Shown here: one piece after another, positions 1 through 7,166 of the stretch | Position numbering within the stretch: the stretch's first letter is position 1 | Layout of the letters: every line of letters begins with the position of its first letter | Source of the DNA: Candidatus Bathyarchaeota archaeon | GTDB taxonomy: Archaea > Thermoproteota > Bathyarchaeia > Bathyarchaeales > UBA233 | Reading direction: 5' to 3' | NCBI GenBank assembly: GCA_004376975.1 | Contig: SOJA01000226.1 | Location: forward strand, 1 to 12,427 | Length of the DNA stretch: 12,427 bases | Position numbers and translations under genes: made by a program | The notes under the pieces: generated by a model | Database searches by the model: none | What the model was told of the DNA's origin: nothing | What the model saw: only the letters and a program-made list of their open reading frames with translations

Positions 1-128
1 TCTTGGCGTAGCTCCGCTCTTGCGTAAACTCTTTTGTTTATGGCTAGCACTATGGCTGGTTCACCATAGACTACGAAGTGTTCTCCGAAAAGTATCACTT
101 TTGCGGGAGCTGAAGCAGTAACCCCCAT
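1..128 (-). CDS. mvk: Mevalonate kinase, N-terminal fragment (runs off window)
   Basis: Only the first 42 codons are present; the gene continues past the left edge. The ATG is at 128-126. The N-terminus contains [18 protein letters not shown] (residues 8-25), the first conserved block of GHMP-family mevalonate kinases. These enzymes phosphorylate mevalonate with ATP in the cytoplasm, on the way to isopentenyl diphosphate and archaeal ether lipids. It lies 10 bases after the stop of the MEMO-like gene on the same strand, so it is probably co-transcribed in the large ribosomal operon; mevalonate kinase downstream of rps2 and MEMO is a recurrent archaeal arrangement. Other GHMP kinases (homoserine, galactokinase) are less likely because this block and this neighbourhood fit mevalonate kinase best. 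The ATP-binding glycine loop is outside the window. Confidence 0.85.
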   Translation of the reverse strand, partial: MGVTASAPAKVILFGEHFVVYGEPAIVLAINKRVYARAELRQ

Positions 129-138
129 TTATACATCA

Positions 139-930
139 CTATTTGCTGAAGCATACGGCGGCATATCCAACCACACTTGAATAGTCGCCCATAACATCTC
201 CACTAGTTTTATAACATAATAGTTTTGCCTCTTTCGCTTTCAAAATTCTAGCAGCAGTTATCAAAGCTGCTATCGGACCATAACCGCAAACGCTGACGCG
301 ATGATCTTCAATAACTGAATAGAGTTTTTCTTCATCCATCGCCTCCACGGCTTCAAGAACCATTTTATCCTTTCTCTGTGCGCTTTCCTGAGGCTCGTAA
401 TGCGTCATGTCCGAAGATGCGATAATAACTCCGTTTTTTCCAGCTAGAACTTTGGCTACCGCCTCTCCAACTTCCTTAGCTGAAGCCAAATCCTGCATCG
501 AGAAACAGATGGGTACAATCTTGAACTCCGAACCATAGAGATATTGAAGGAAGGGAAGTTGAACTTCAATCGAGTGTTCAGAGAGGTGGGCGGAATCGTC
601 AACATCAATGATGCGTGACTCACGCATAACTTGGTTAGCCAAGGTAATATCTATTTCAACATCACCTAAAGGTGTACGCCAAAATCCATCAGTCATAACA
701 GCTAAAGCACTACCGTAGCCGGTGTGGTTAGGGCCAAAGAGAAAAACAACGTCGGGTTTGCCATCTAATGCCAGTTCGTAATAGGCATGAGCTGCTACAG
801 GACCCGAAAACATGTAACCTGCATGTGGACAAATTAAGCCTACTACTTGTCTTCGGCCTTCCGAAGCAATTTCCGGTATTTTTCCGGGTCCAACCTTGTG
901 AATGAAGCAGTTTTCTATTTGTGCTCTCAA
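139..930 (-). CDS. amrB: MEMO1 family / AmmeMemoRadiSam system protein B (start codon disrupted)
   Basis: The open frame encodes 263 residues from a TTG at 930 and matches the MEMO fold, related to class III extradiol dioxygenases. Visible family motifs are PHAGY with FSGPVAAHAYY, FGPNHTGYG, EHSIEVQLPFLQY, SSDMTHY and SVCGYGP; the His of PHAGY, the His of GPNH and the Cys of SVCG correspond to metal-binding positions described for human MEMO1. The archaeal function is not established. TTG 930 has no ribosome binding site. In-frame codons above it read KIRRPCQAGAFYAGTAES, the normal start of this family, but have no ATG, GTG or TTG. An ATG at 988-986 lies 4 bases after the rps2 stop and would read MKIRRPCQAGAFY if one G at 985/986 were removed. 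So either one base is inserted (mutation or sequence error) or initiation is unusual, for example at the ATT codon. The intended protein would be 282 residues. Confidence 0.85.
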   Translation of the reverse strand: MRAQIENCFIHKVGPGKIPEIASEGRRQVVGLICPHAGYMFSGPVAAHAYYELALDGKPDVVFLFGPNHTGYGSALAVMTDGFWRTPLGDVEIDITLANQVMRESRIIDVDDSAHLSEHSIEVQLPFLQYLYGSEFKIVPICFSMQDLASAKEVGEAVAKVLAGKNGVIIASSDMTHYEPQESAQRKDKMVLEAVEAMDEEKLYSVIEDHRVSVCGYGPIAALITAARILKAKEAKLLCYKTSGDVMGDYSSVVGYAAVCFSK

Positions 931-992
931 TGATTCAGCTGTCCCTGCATAAAAGGCTCCAGCCTGACATGGACGCCGAATCTTCCATTGCG

Positions 993-1670
993 TTAGCTTC
1001 CTTCCTCCTCTCTGGAAATCTTAGTTTCGAAATCCTCAATTGTTAGAGTCAAATCTTTGTCTGGCTGTAATTCACCTTTCTCCCGTAGTATTTGTCTCGC
1101 TAGAAGCCAATAGACAATGGCTAAAGCTCTTCTGCCCTTATTGTTTGTTGAGATCACCAAGTCTACTCCTGAAAAGTCGTTGTCCGTGCTGCATAAGGCT
1201 ACTGTGGGTATGCCTATTGAGGATGCTTCTCTAACTGCTTGTGAATCCGCCCCTGGATCAGACACTATCAAAACATCTGGTTCGATGTGATTAGGATATA
1301 ATGGATTTGATAAGAGTCCTGGAACAAAGCGTCCAACAACAGGAATCGCTCCTGTTACCTCGCAGAATTTTCCAACGGGTTCCTGTGCGTAGAGTCTGGC
1401 TGCTGCAGCAACGATTTTTGATGATTCAAACCTTGTTAGAAACTTTGCGGCTATCCTTATACGTTCATCAGTCTTTTTGATGTCTAGGACAAATAGACCA
1501 TCAGGTCTGACACGATATATGAATTGCTCCATATCCCTTGTTTTCATTCTTGTTCCAATATGTGTTCCTGCAGAGAGAAGTGTGTCTCGTGGTAGCAGAA
1601 ACTCTTCTTCTGCTGTAACACGTGTTGTTTCTTCTTCTATTTCTGATTTTTCGTCTTTAACATCTGACAA
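993..1670 (-). CDS. rps2: Small ribosomal subunit protein uS2
   Basis: 225-residue archaeal S2, which sits at the neck of the 30S subunit. Hallmarks are LSAGTHIGTRMKTRDMEQFI (residues 32-51), VRPDGLFVLDIKKTDERI, VVGRFVPGLLSNP, EPDVLIVSDPGAD, GIPTVALCSTDNDFSGVDLV, TNNKGRRALA and YWLLARQILRE, all in normal archaeal order. An acidic leader of about 25 residues and an acidic tail flank the core; such extensions are common in archaea. The start is TTG at 1670-1668, chosen because a GGGAG ribosome binding site lies just upstream and the nearby ATG is out of frame. It follows enolase by 12 bases and its stop is 4 bases before the ATG expected for the MEMO gene, so it is a middle gene of the operon. 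Confidence 0.96.
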   Translation of the reverse strand: MSDVKDEKSEIEEETTRVTAEEEFLLPRDTLLSAGTHIGTRMKTRDMEQFIYRVRPDGLFVLDIKKTDERIRIAAKFLTRFESSKIVAAAARLYAQEPVGKFCEVTGAIPVVGRFVPGLLSNPLYPNHIEPDVLIVSDPGADSQAVREASSIGIPTVALCSTDNDFSGVDLVISTNNKGRRALAIVYWLLARQILREKGELQPDKDLTLTIEDFETKISREEEGS

Positions 1671-1682
1671 TCTCTCATCTCC

Positions 1683-2936
1683 CTAAGATATTTGGAGGTC
1701 AGCCATTTTGGCTCTGTCCCCCAAAAATTCTTCTATTCTTATCAACTCGTTTATCTTTGCTATTCTGGCTCCTTCAACAACTCCCGTTTTTATTATTGGA
1801 CACCTGAAGGCCACAGCTAAATGTGCTATGTGCCAGTTACATGTGCTGCCGGAACGATGTGACATCACTGGGACATATCCAGCACACTTTGCTAACTCAA
1901 TGGCTTCCCAAGCGTCGGTGAGTGTGCCGACTTGATTTACCTTTATTATGATTGCGTTGGCTGCATGCAGTTTTATTCCGCGGCTTAATCTTTCAGTGTT
2001 TGTGACGAACAGGTCATCACCGCAAATTAAGCAGTTTTTTGCTTTATTGACGAGTTCTGCGGAGCTGGTAAAGTCTTCTTCGTGGAATGGATCTTCCACA
2101 TATACGAGATCGTATTTTTTGATCAGTTCGCAAATGAACTCTAACTGTTCTCCTGAATCTCGTTTTTTACCTTCTTTTCGGTAGGCATATTGTTTCTTTG
2201 CGGCATTCCACAGGGAGGATGCTGCGACGTCAACGCCTAAACCACATTCGAAGCCTAATTCGTTTCCCACTTCTTCGCATGCTTCAGCCAAAACCTCCAA
2301 AGCATCTAGATTTCCGATGTTCGCAATCCAAGCTCCCTCATCGCTTTTTCCACCACCAAAGAGCCTGTCCTTTTTCTTTAGCATGTCGCCAATTCTTCTG
2401 TGGATTTCAGTGTTGGCTAGAGCGGCTTCCAAAAAGGATTCAGCTCCGTAAGGGAGAACCAGAAATTCTTGTATGTCAGGAATTTTGCCTTTACCATGTT
2501 TTCCACCGCTTATCACATTTCCAAGAGGATATGGAAGATCACGGATGATAGACCCGCCTAAGTAATGGAATAGAAGTAAACCATAGGAGTTTGCTGCAGC
2601 CTCAACACTGGCTAGTGAAACAGCAAAAGCTGTGTTCCCCCCTAAAACCCTAAAGTCTTTCGAACCGTCAATTTCATGCAGTGTTTTGTCAATTTCCTCT
2701 TGAAAATCCACGTTCAGCCCGACTAGTTCCGGAGCTATCACTTCTTCAACTTTTCTAATTGCTTGATCTACTTCACCTTGAGGATAGTAAACCACTTCAG
2801 ATTTTCCACGGCTTTTTCCAGCTGGAGCTGACGCTCTCCCAAAACTTGAGGTTGTTACAACATCAACTTCTATTGTTTCTTCCCCACGGTTGTTGAAAAC
2901 TTTTCTTGCAATTACATCTTCAATAACCGTAGACAT
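1683..2936 (-). CDS. eno: Enolase (phosphopyruvate hydratase), divergent active-site loops
   Basis: Enolase interconverts 2-phosphoglycerate and phosphoenolpyruvate in glycolysis/gluconeogenesis. The frame opens at an ATG at 2951, but codon 6 (ATG at 2936) is preceded by GGAAGGAG with five-base spacing, so I start there (417 residues). Numbered from 2951, expected ligands are present: H152, E162 (IQEF), E205 (SDEGAW), D241 (VDVAAS), E286 (VEDP), the GDDLFVTN aspartates at 312-313, K337, H365-R366-S367 and K388. Three loops are unusual: the lid normally reading SGASTG is AGKSRG (44-49), SHRSGETED is SHRSGSTCN (364-372), and KTGAPSR is KTGVVEG (388-394). Because metal and catalytic residues survive, an active enolase is most likely, but a specialised enolase-superfamily enzyme is possible. 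It follows rpo10 closely; the rpoK gene often found in this interval is absent. Confidence 0.9.
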   Translation of the reverse strand: MSTVIEDVIARKVFNNRGEETIEVDVVTTSSFGRASAPAGKSRGKSEVVYYPQGEVDQAIRKVEEVIAPELVGLNVDFQEEIDKTLHEIDGSKDFRVLGGNTAFAVSLASVEAAANSYGLLLFHYLGGSIIRDLPYPLGNVISGGKHGKGKIPDIQEFLVLPYGAESFLEAALANTEIHRRIGDMLKKKDRLFGGGKSDEGAWIANIGNLDALEVLAEACEEVGNELGFECGLGVDVAASSLWNAAKKQYAYRKEGKKRDSGEQLEFICELIKKYDLVYVEDPFHEEDFTSSAELVNKAKNCLICGDDLFVTNTERLSRGIKLHAANAIIIKVNQVGTLTDAWEAIELAKCAGYVPVMSHRSGSTCNWHIAHLAVAFRCPIIKTGVVEGARIAKINELIRIEEFLGDRAKMADLQIS

Positions 2937-2954
2937 GTTTTCTCCTTCCATTGC

Positions 2955-3188
2955 TTAATAGTAATAGTTTCTTGCCTCCCTTCTCTTCTCTGTTTCTTCA
3001 TAAAATCGTAGAATTTCATCTATGATCTCCACATGAGATAATAGCATACGCCTGCAACAGTATCTTTTAACACCTAAAATATCCAAAACGTCGCCAGGTT
3101 CCTCTCCAGCCTTTACTCTTCTCGAGAAAATTTCCCACTTGTCTCCAATTAATTTGCCGCATGTAAAGCATCTTACAGGTATAATCAT
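2955..3188 (-). CDS. rpo10: DNA-directed RNA polymerase subunit Rpo10 (RpoN, Rpb10 homologue)
   Basis: 77-residue small zinc-binding subunit that stabilises the Rpo3-Rpo11-Rpo10-Rpo12 assembly platform of archaeal RNA polymerase. The invariant pattern is visible: N-terminal [10 protein letters not shown] with C7 and C10, a central [11 protein letters not shown] with adjacent C44 and C45, then a helical segment [16 protein letters not shown]. The C-terminus is charged and ends in three tyrosines, somewhat longer than the usual 65-70 residues. The ATG at 3188 is preceded by AGGAG (3201-3205), which overlaps the end of rps9, and the gene starts 17 bases after the rps9 stop. Enolase follows within the same operon. 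Confidence 0.96.
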   Translation of the reverse strand: MIIPVRCFTCGKLIGDKWEIFSRRVKAGEEPGDVLDILGVKRYCCRRMLLSHVEIIDEILRFYEETEKRREARNYYY

Positions 3189-3205
3189 CTTTTAATCAAG
3201 CTCCT

Positions 3206-3616
3206 TTATCTGTAGCTTTTCTGGTCTCGAGCTCTTGCTCCTGGACCTCCGAATTTTTTAGGTTCTTTACGTCTGGGATCTCCAACAACCATCGTTCTGT
3301 CATACGCGACAAACACTCTGCGTAGACGCGAACTCCTCGTCCATTTTAATAAAGCGTTCGCTATCACCATTCTTGACGCTTCAGCCTGTCCCATGTATCC
3401 ACCGCCTGAAACTTTTACGTCTATGTCCAGTTGCTTCCAGAGTTCATCTCCAGCTTGCATGAGTGGTTCCATTATTTTTTCACGTGCAATTTCTGGTTCA
3501 TGTATTTCCAAGGGTATCCTGTTTATGCGTATCCTTCCAATTCCAGGCCTAACAACGGCCCGTGCAACTGCCGTTTTCCTTTTTCCACTGATAACCAAAA
3601 CCTTCTTAGCTGGCAT
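3206..3616 (-). CDS. rps9: Small ribosomal subunit protein uS9
   Basis: 136-residue archaeal S9, whose C-terminal tail reaches the tRNA-binding site of the 30S subunit. Supporting motifs are [16 protein letters not shown] near the N-terminus, [30 protein letters not shown] (about residues 68-87), [20 protein letters not shown] and the terminal [14 protein letters not shown]. The tail ends with the expected QKSYR; the residue before it is Asp, where I would expect an aromatic or basic residue, a minor oddity. The ATG at 3616 begins two bases after the rpl13 stop and has GGTGA just upstream inside rpl13, which suggests translational coupling. Confidence 0.96.
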   Translation of the reverse strand: MPAKKVLVISGKRKTAVARAVVRPGIGRIRINRIPLEIHEPEIAREKIMEPLMQAGDELWKQLDIDVKVSGGGYMGQAEASRMVIANALLKWTRSSRLRRVFVAYDRTMVVGDPRRKEPKKFGGPGARARDQKSYR

Positions 3617-3618
3617 AA

Positions 3619-4062
3619 CTATTCACCAGGGTTCCACCCTATTTCTTTTGCAAGTTCACCAAGCATGAAAAACGGGCATTTCAGCTTTTCAGCACGAGCT
3701 TTTGCCAGAGTTTCCACTTTCTGCTGCTTGAGTTCTTCTGGTATTCCAATGAACACTTTAAGCCGTTTATATGCTTGTTTGCCCTTAGGCTGTTTATACG
3801 GGAGCATGCCCCTCACAGTTTTTCGAACTATTCTGTCCGGTCTTCTATAATGAAACGGTCCCTTTTTAGGGTGCCCTACTTCAAGAAACTCTTTTGCTTC
3901 TGCCACTTTGCTTTTCTTTTTACCTGAAAGAACAGTTTTCTCAGCGTTTACAATCAGTATATTTTCGTTTTCCAAGAGTCGTTTAGCAACTATACTAGCC
4001 ATTCTGCCGAGAACTAAGCGATCTGCATCTATTATCGTAATTGTCTGGTTCGTTGCCTTCAT
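3619..4062 (-). CDS. rpl13: Large ribosomal subunit protein uL13
   Basis: 147-residue archaeal L13, an early-assembling 50S protein. It shows [20 protein letters not shown] at residues 10-29, the [11 protein letters not shown] block, [20 protein letters not shown] in the middle, [20 protein letters not shown], and a C-terminal helix containing [10 protein letters not shown]. The ATG at 4062 lies 6 bases after the L18e stop; the GGGTGA ribosome binding site overlaps that stop codon, so translation is probably coupled. It keeps the usual archaeal pairing L18e-L13-S9. Confidence 0.96.
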   Translation of the reverse strand: MKATNQTITIIDADRLVLGRMASIVAKRLLENENILIVNAEKTVLSGKKKSKVAEAKEFLEVGHPKKGPFHYRRPDRIVRKTVRGMLPYKQPKGKQAYKRLKVFIGIPEELKQQKVETLAKARAEKLKCPFFMLGELAKEIGWNPGE

Positions 4063-4068
4063 TTTTTT

Positions 4069-4431
4069 TCACCCGATCATCTTAACATTTGAGCCTTTCG
4101 GATTTTTTTTGACAAGCTGGAGCAGTGATATCGGTTTGCCCCTTGCAGTCCTTATTTTTTCTTTTGCCTTTTCTGAAAAAGCGAAGGCTGCCACGGTTAC
4201 TGAATGATCAAGTTTGCCTGCACCTACCACTTTGCCTGGAACCACAATTGTTTCTTTTTTCTCCGTGTACCTGTTTAATCGGCTTACGTTAACAGCTATA
4301 CGCTTTCTCCTAGCCTTTGCTAAACGTACTGCAACATCTTTCCAAATCTTAACCTTGTTTTCTCTGCTTTTCTTTCTCAGAAAGCGAATGAGCCGAATAA
4401 GCTCTGGATTTACTGTTTTAGGCTTTGCCAC
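4069..4431 (-). CDS. rpl18e: Large ribosomal subunit protein eL18 (L18e)
   Basis: 120-residue archaeal/eukaryotic-type L18e, related to bacterial L15. Motifs include NPELIRLIRFLRKKSREN at the N-terminus, VAVRLAKARRKRIAVNVSRL, VVPGKVVGAGKLDHSVTVAA (about residues 63-82) and FSEKAKEKI. The start is GTG at 4431, inside the end of rpo3, giving a 14-base overlap with it. GGTGA lies six bases before this GTG, and no better ATG exists in frame, so the GTG is well supported. Confidence 0.95.
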   Translation of the reverse strand: MAKPKTVNPELIRLIRFLRKKSRENKVKIWKDVAVRLAKARRKRIAVNVSRLNRYTEKKETIVVPGKVVGAGKLDHSVTVAAFAFSEKAKEKIRTARGKPISLLQLVKKNPKGSNVKMIG

Positions 4432-5239
4432 TTTTCTTCACCTTGATTTGCCCTATGAATTCCTTCAATTGTTCATTCAGGATTTTGACTGCTGCCCTCA
4501 CTATTCTTTCTGGAGAAAGCACCCCTGTGGATTCCAAGTTGAATATAAACGTATCTTCTTTCCAGCTCACTTCTATGGCTGGCGGTTTTATTGGGCAAAC
4601 GTCCATGCAGTCTTGACATAGAGTGCAAGTCATCAAATCGTGAATTTCTAATTTGCCTCCAACCTTCGTCAACACTTTCCTTGGACAAATCTCCACGCAT
4701 TTTCCACATGCATTACATTGCTTGCCTATTTTGATTTGTGGGAAATACTTGTATGTGCATGTTGAAACTGGTTGCCATTTCGCGTGATTTTTTCCTTTTC
4801 CAAGCCTTGCATATGCTTCAAGCTTCAGGTTCTGTTCTTTAGCTAGTTTTAAGAGAGGTATGTTATCGCTCACAGGAACTATGTCTGGGTTTTCTGAGAC
4901 TAGCTCCCTTGAATAAACAGTTCTCGTTCCTTCTTTTGCTTCTGTATCAAGCGTAAGTGAAACTCGGCAAAGGTTACATCCGAACTCGCTTTTGCATGGG
5001 CATTCTTCAGGCAGGTTGTAACTGTCCAAATCGGTTTTAAGGGGGACGAGTCCAAGTCTGTGAGCTATGATTTCATCCTGTAAGATGGATGAGTTCTCAA
5101 TCATCACAACTTCATCTATCGCCATGCATGGAACTTCCGCAAGTATAATCCTTCTCAAGGCATTTATAAATGGGATATCAGCTCCCCGAATAAGTAAACG
5201 CAGACATATGTCATCCTTTTCAATTGTTTCTATTTCCAT
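4418..5239 (-). CDS. rpo3: DNA-directed RNA polymerase subunit Rpo3 (RpoD) with zinc and two iron-sulfur motifs
   Basis: 273-residue homologue of eukaryotic Rpb3 and bacterial alpha, which dimerises with Rpo11 to seed polymerase assembly. The N-terminal dimerisation domain includes ADIPFINALRRIILAEVPC (20-38) and the conserved RLGLVPLKTD (61-70). A zinc-type cluster follows: C80, C82, C88, C91. A ferredoxin-like insertion carries two complete Cx2Cx2Cx3CP motifs, C175/178/181/185 and C205/208/211/215, so two [4Fe-4S] clusters are expected; many archaeal relatives keep only one or none. The C-terminus returns to the dimerisation domain (FNLESTG, AVKILNEQL). The ATG at 5239 has GGAG about eleven bases upstream. 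Its stop lies inside rpl18e. A 114-base spacer separates it from rps11. Confidence 0.95.
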   Translation of the reverse strand: MEIETIEKDDICLRLLIRGADIPFINALRRIILAEVPCMAIDEVVMIENSSILQDEIIAHRLGLVPLKTDLDSYNLPEECPCKSEFGCNLCRVSLTLDTEAKEGTRTVYSRELVSENPDIVPVSDNIPLLKLAKEQNLKLEAYARLGKGKNHAKWQPVSTCTYKYFPQIKIGKQCNACGKCVEICPRKVLTKVGGKLEIHDLMTCTLCQDCMDVCPIKPPAIEVSWKEDTFIFNLESTGVLSPERIVRAAVKILNEQLKEFIGQIKVKKSGKA

Positions 5240-5353
5240 TTACTTGGACACTCCAAGATAGCCTATGGTAAATGCTATGTCGTTCAATAGAACATTGGTG
5301 CATTATTTCAACTTTTCTATTAAAGAGTGAAAGTGAAAATTGAACAAGCTGGA
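5240..5353 (-). promoter_or_regulatory. Long spacer before rpo3: possible internal promoter or structured leader
   Basis: This 114-base gap is the only long spacer in an otherwise tightly packed operon. It holds nested inverted repeats: GTTCAAT at 5282-5288 with ATTGAAC at 5339-5345, and AATAGAA at 5286-5292 with TTCTATT at 5315-5321. On the minus strand TTTAATAG (5324-5317) could serve as a weak TATA box, giving a leader of roughly 55 bases for rpo3. A 15-codon TTG ORF ends immediately before the rpo3 ATG, but nothing supports it as a gene. Whether this is a promoter, a processing site or an RNA structure cannot be decided by reading. Confidence 0.3.
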
Positions 5354-5770
5354 CTAGACTCTTCTTCCTCTTCTGCCGCCTGGTCTTCGTGTTCCATCAT
5401 GCGGGACAGGTGTAACCTCTTCTATGCGCCCTATGCGGAATCCTGATCTTGCCAGCGCTCTTATGGCTGCTTGTGCACCAGCGCCTGGAGTTCTCGGTCC
5501 AGTACCTCCTGGAGCTCTCACCTTGATGTGTATTGCTTCTATTCCCTTATCTCTGGCGATCCCTGCTGCTGCAGAGGCTGCTCGCATGGCTGCATATGTT
5601 GAAGACTGCATTCTGTCTGCCTTTACAAACATCCCGCCAGATGTTCTTGCTATGGTTTCTGCGCCTGAAATATCTGTTATATGAACTATTGTGTTGTTGT
5701 AGGAACTGTAAATATGTACGACGCCCCACCTCTCAACTTTCTTACTTGAACTTCCACTGCTGCTCATCAT
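5354..5770 (-). CDS. rps11: Small ribosomal subunit protein uS11
   Basis: Archaeal S11 of the 30S platform. The core is unmistakable: [89 protein letters not shown] and a basic tail ending [19 protein letters not shown]. The frame is open further upstream into rps4, but AAGGAGG at 5774-5780 sits just before a tandem ATG-ATG at 5770 and 5767. I place the start here; 5767 has the more usual six-base spacing and may be the true one. Length is 138 residues. It begins 13 bases after the rps4 stop and is followed by the unusual spacer before rpo3. Confidence 0.95.
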   Translation of the reverse strand: MMSSSGSSSKKVERWGVVHIYSSYNNTIVHITDISGAETIARTSGGMFVKADRMQSSTYAAMRAASAAAGIARDKGIEAIHIKVRAPGGTGPRTPGAGAQAAIRALARSGFRIGRIEEVTPVPHDGTRRPGGRRGRRV

Positions 5771-5783
5771 ATTCCTCCTTGAG

Positions 5784-6338
5784 CTAAGTCTCCTCTGTTT
5801 CTTTTTCCATCGGTGCAACAACTGTTATTTTTTCACGTAGAGGGTGACGTGAATTTGCGATGGGACTGTGAGGCGTATATGTTATCTGGTTTTCTTCTTT
5901 CCTTGTCACTAGATAGCTTGGAACAGTTACACGTTGGTTTCCTATGGCTATGTGCCCATGAGTTACCAGTTGACGGGCTTGGTATATTGACTTGGCTAGA
6001 TTTTTCCGGAAAACAACTGTTTGAAATCTTCGTTCGAGGATATCTTCAATTGTTGAATCCAAGATGTCGTCAAGAACTGCTTCTTCATGTACTATGCCAA
6101 GTTTTTTCAAGCGCGTAAGAAGCTCCTTCTCCATTTTCTTGCGTTCTTCAGGTGTCTCACCCATAAGGGAACGGGCTATCCCCCTGAACTTTGACAGCAT
6201 AGTTTTATGCCGCCATAATTCACGCTTATTCCGTAAACCATACTGGCCCACAAGTCCAAGCTCTTCTTGCAAAACGGCTGTCCGCCATGGAAAACGTGGA
6301 GTTTCATATTTCTTTCTCTGCTTTTTAGGATCACCCAT
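5784..6338 (-). CDS. rps4: Small ribosomal subunit protein uS4
   Basis: 184-residue archaeal/eukaryotic-type S4, a primary 16S rRNA-binding protein. The N-terminus [17 protein letters not shown] and [20 protein letters not shown] are typical of the archaeal form, which lacks the bacterial zinc region. The S4 RNA-binding domain spans about residues 104-165, with [35 protein letters not shown] and VPSYLV. The C-terminus is acidic (PMEKETEET). The ATG at 6338 starts four bases after the rps13 stop. It belongs to the standard S13-S4-S11 block at the head of the operon. Confidence 0.96.
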   Translation of the reverse strand: MGDPKKQRKKYETPRFPWRTAVLQEELGLVGQYGLRNKRELWRHKTMLSKFRGIARSLMGETPEERKKMEKELLTRLKKLGIVHEEAVLDDILDSTIEDILERRFQTVVFRKNLAKSIYQARQLVTHGHIAIGNQRVTVPSYLVTRKEENQITYTPHSPIANSRHPLREKITVVAPMEKETEET

Positions 6339-6342
6339 AAGA

Positions 6343-6798
6343 TTACATCTTCCTCTTCTTCACTTTCACTCCAACAGCTTTCCCTTTTCTTCCAGTGGTT
6401 CTTGTTCTTTGTCCACGCACCTTTAATCCGTAGGCATGACGATACCCCCGCCACGACTTTAGCTCCTTCATCTGTTTGATGTCCATCTTGGTTCTCAAAT
6501 CAAGATCTGCTCTAATAAAGTGTAAATCTTTACCAGTCTCCAAATCTTTTCTTCTGTTCAGAAGCCAGCTCGGTATCCCAAATTTCGGTGGATCCTCTAT
6601 TATTTGTTCTATTCTTTCAACCTCTGCTTCTGTCAGAAAACCCGCCCTTTTATCCAAGTCTATTTCAGCCTTTTTCAAAATTGCGTTTGCAAGGCTCAAA
6701 TTTACTCCTTTAATCCTCTTTAGAGCATACTGCATCTTTAGGGCACCACCTACATCTGTGCCGGTTATTCGCAGTATATGACGGAATTCTCTTGACAT
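6343..6798 (-). CDS. rps13: Small ribosomal subunit protein uS13
   Basis: 151-residue archaeal S13, located in the head of the 30S subunit and contacting the large subunit. Motifs are FRHILRITGTDVGGALKMQY at the N-terminus, ALKRIKGVNLSLANAILKKA (helix-two turns-helix region), FGIPSWLLNRRKDLETG, and the basic C-terminus with SWRGYRHAYGLKVRGQRTRT and TGRKGKAVGV. The ATG at 6798 is the first codon of the operon and lies about 54 bases from the centre of a strong TATA box, giving a short leader of about 28 bases. The leader carries no strong ribosome binding site. Confidence 0.96.
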   Translation of the reverse strand: MSREFRHILRITGTDVGGALKMQYALKRIKGVNLSLANAILKKAEIDLDKRAGFLTEAEVERIEQIIEDPPKFGIPSWLLNRRKDLETGKDLHFIRADLDLRTKMDIKQMKELKSWRGYRHAYGLKVRGQRTRTTGRKGKAVGVKVKKRKM

Positions 6799-6846
6799 TT
6801 ATCGCCAACCATTAACGTTAAAGCTAACTACGGAAATAAACCATAC

Positions 6847-6862
6847 TTTATTTAAACCTTAC
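6847..6862 (-). promoter_or_regulatory. TATA-box promoter of the rps13 ribosomal/RNA polymerase operon
   Basis: On the minus strand AAGGTTTAAATAAAG holds a consensus archaeal TATA element TTTAAATA (6856-6849), with purine-rich bases just upstream as a possible TFB recognition element. Initiation about 25 bases downstream would fall near 6826. It is the only strong promoter seen upstream of the eleven-gene run. The further 180 bases up to the tRNA gene show no gene. Confidence 0.7.
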
Positions 6863-7043
6863 TAGCTTGATTTCAACAATTTCTGAGTAGAGCCAATCTT
6901 GGATGCTGGCTGATTGTTGATGTTGCAGATTCAGAGGCGATGAGATTGCAGAAAGAGGAAGAAGGGTGCAAAGTATAGTGGAAATGTCTGTGTTAACGCA
7001 TACTAACATAAGAGTCGCGGGTTTACGAAAATAATGTCAAAAG

Positions 7044-7117
7044 CGCCGCCGGTAGGACTCGAACCTACGACCGACTGGTTAACAGCCAGCTGCTCTACCT
7101 AGCTGAGCTACGGCGGC
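7044..7117 (-). tRNA. tRNA-Asn (anticodon GTT)
   Basis: Complete cloverleaf of 74 bases with no intron. Acceptor stem GCCGCCG pairs with CGGCGGC, discriminator base G. The D arm is GCTC-AGCTAGGTA-GAGC. The anticodon arm is GCTGG-CTGTTAA-CCAGT with one G-T wobble pair, and GTT at the anticodon positions gives asparagine. The variable loop is CGGTC, and the T arm is GTAGG-TTCGAGT-CCTAC. CCA is not encoded and must be added enzymatically; the transcript is followed by a short T run. G at the discriminator position agrees with archaeal tRNA-Asn. Confidence 0.96.
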
Positions 7118-7153
7118 TCTGACTGATGCGTTATGAGTTGTGAGTTTTTCAGT

Positions 7154-7166
7154 GATATTTAAGTTT
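7154..7166 (-). promoter_or_regulatory. TATA-box promoter of tRNA-Asn
   Basis: On the minus strand ACTTAAATATC (7164-7154) is a good TATA element. It lies about 42 bases before the mature 5' end of the tRNA at 7117, so transcription from near 7132 would give a leader of about 15 bases for RNase P to remove. Confidence 0.5.

Noticed and set aside
5240..5287. 15-codon TTG ORF abutting the rpo3 ATG as a leader peptide
   Set aside because: No ribosome binding site for the TTG and no codon pattern suggesting attenuation; chance is the simplest explanation.
6863..7043. Open plus-strand frame near 6870-6980 ending in a charged peptide
   Set aside because: It has only a non-ATG start possibility, no ribosome binding site, and overlaps the promoter area of the rps13 operon.
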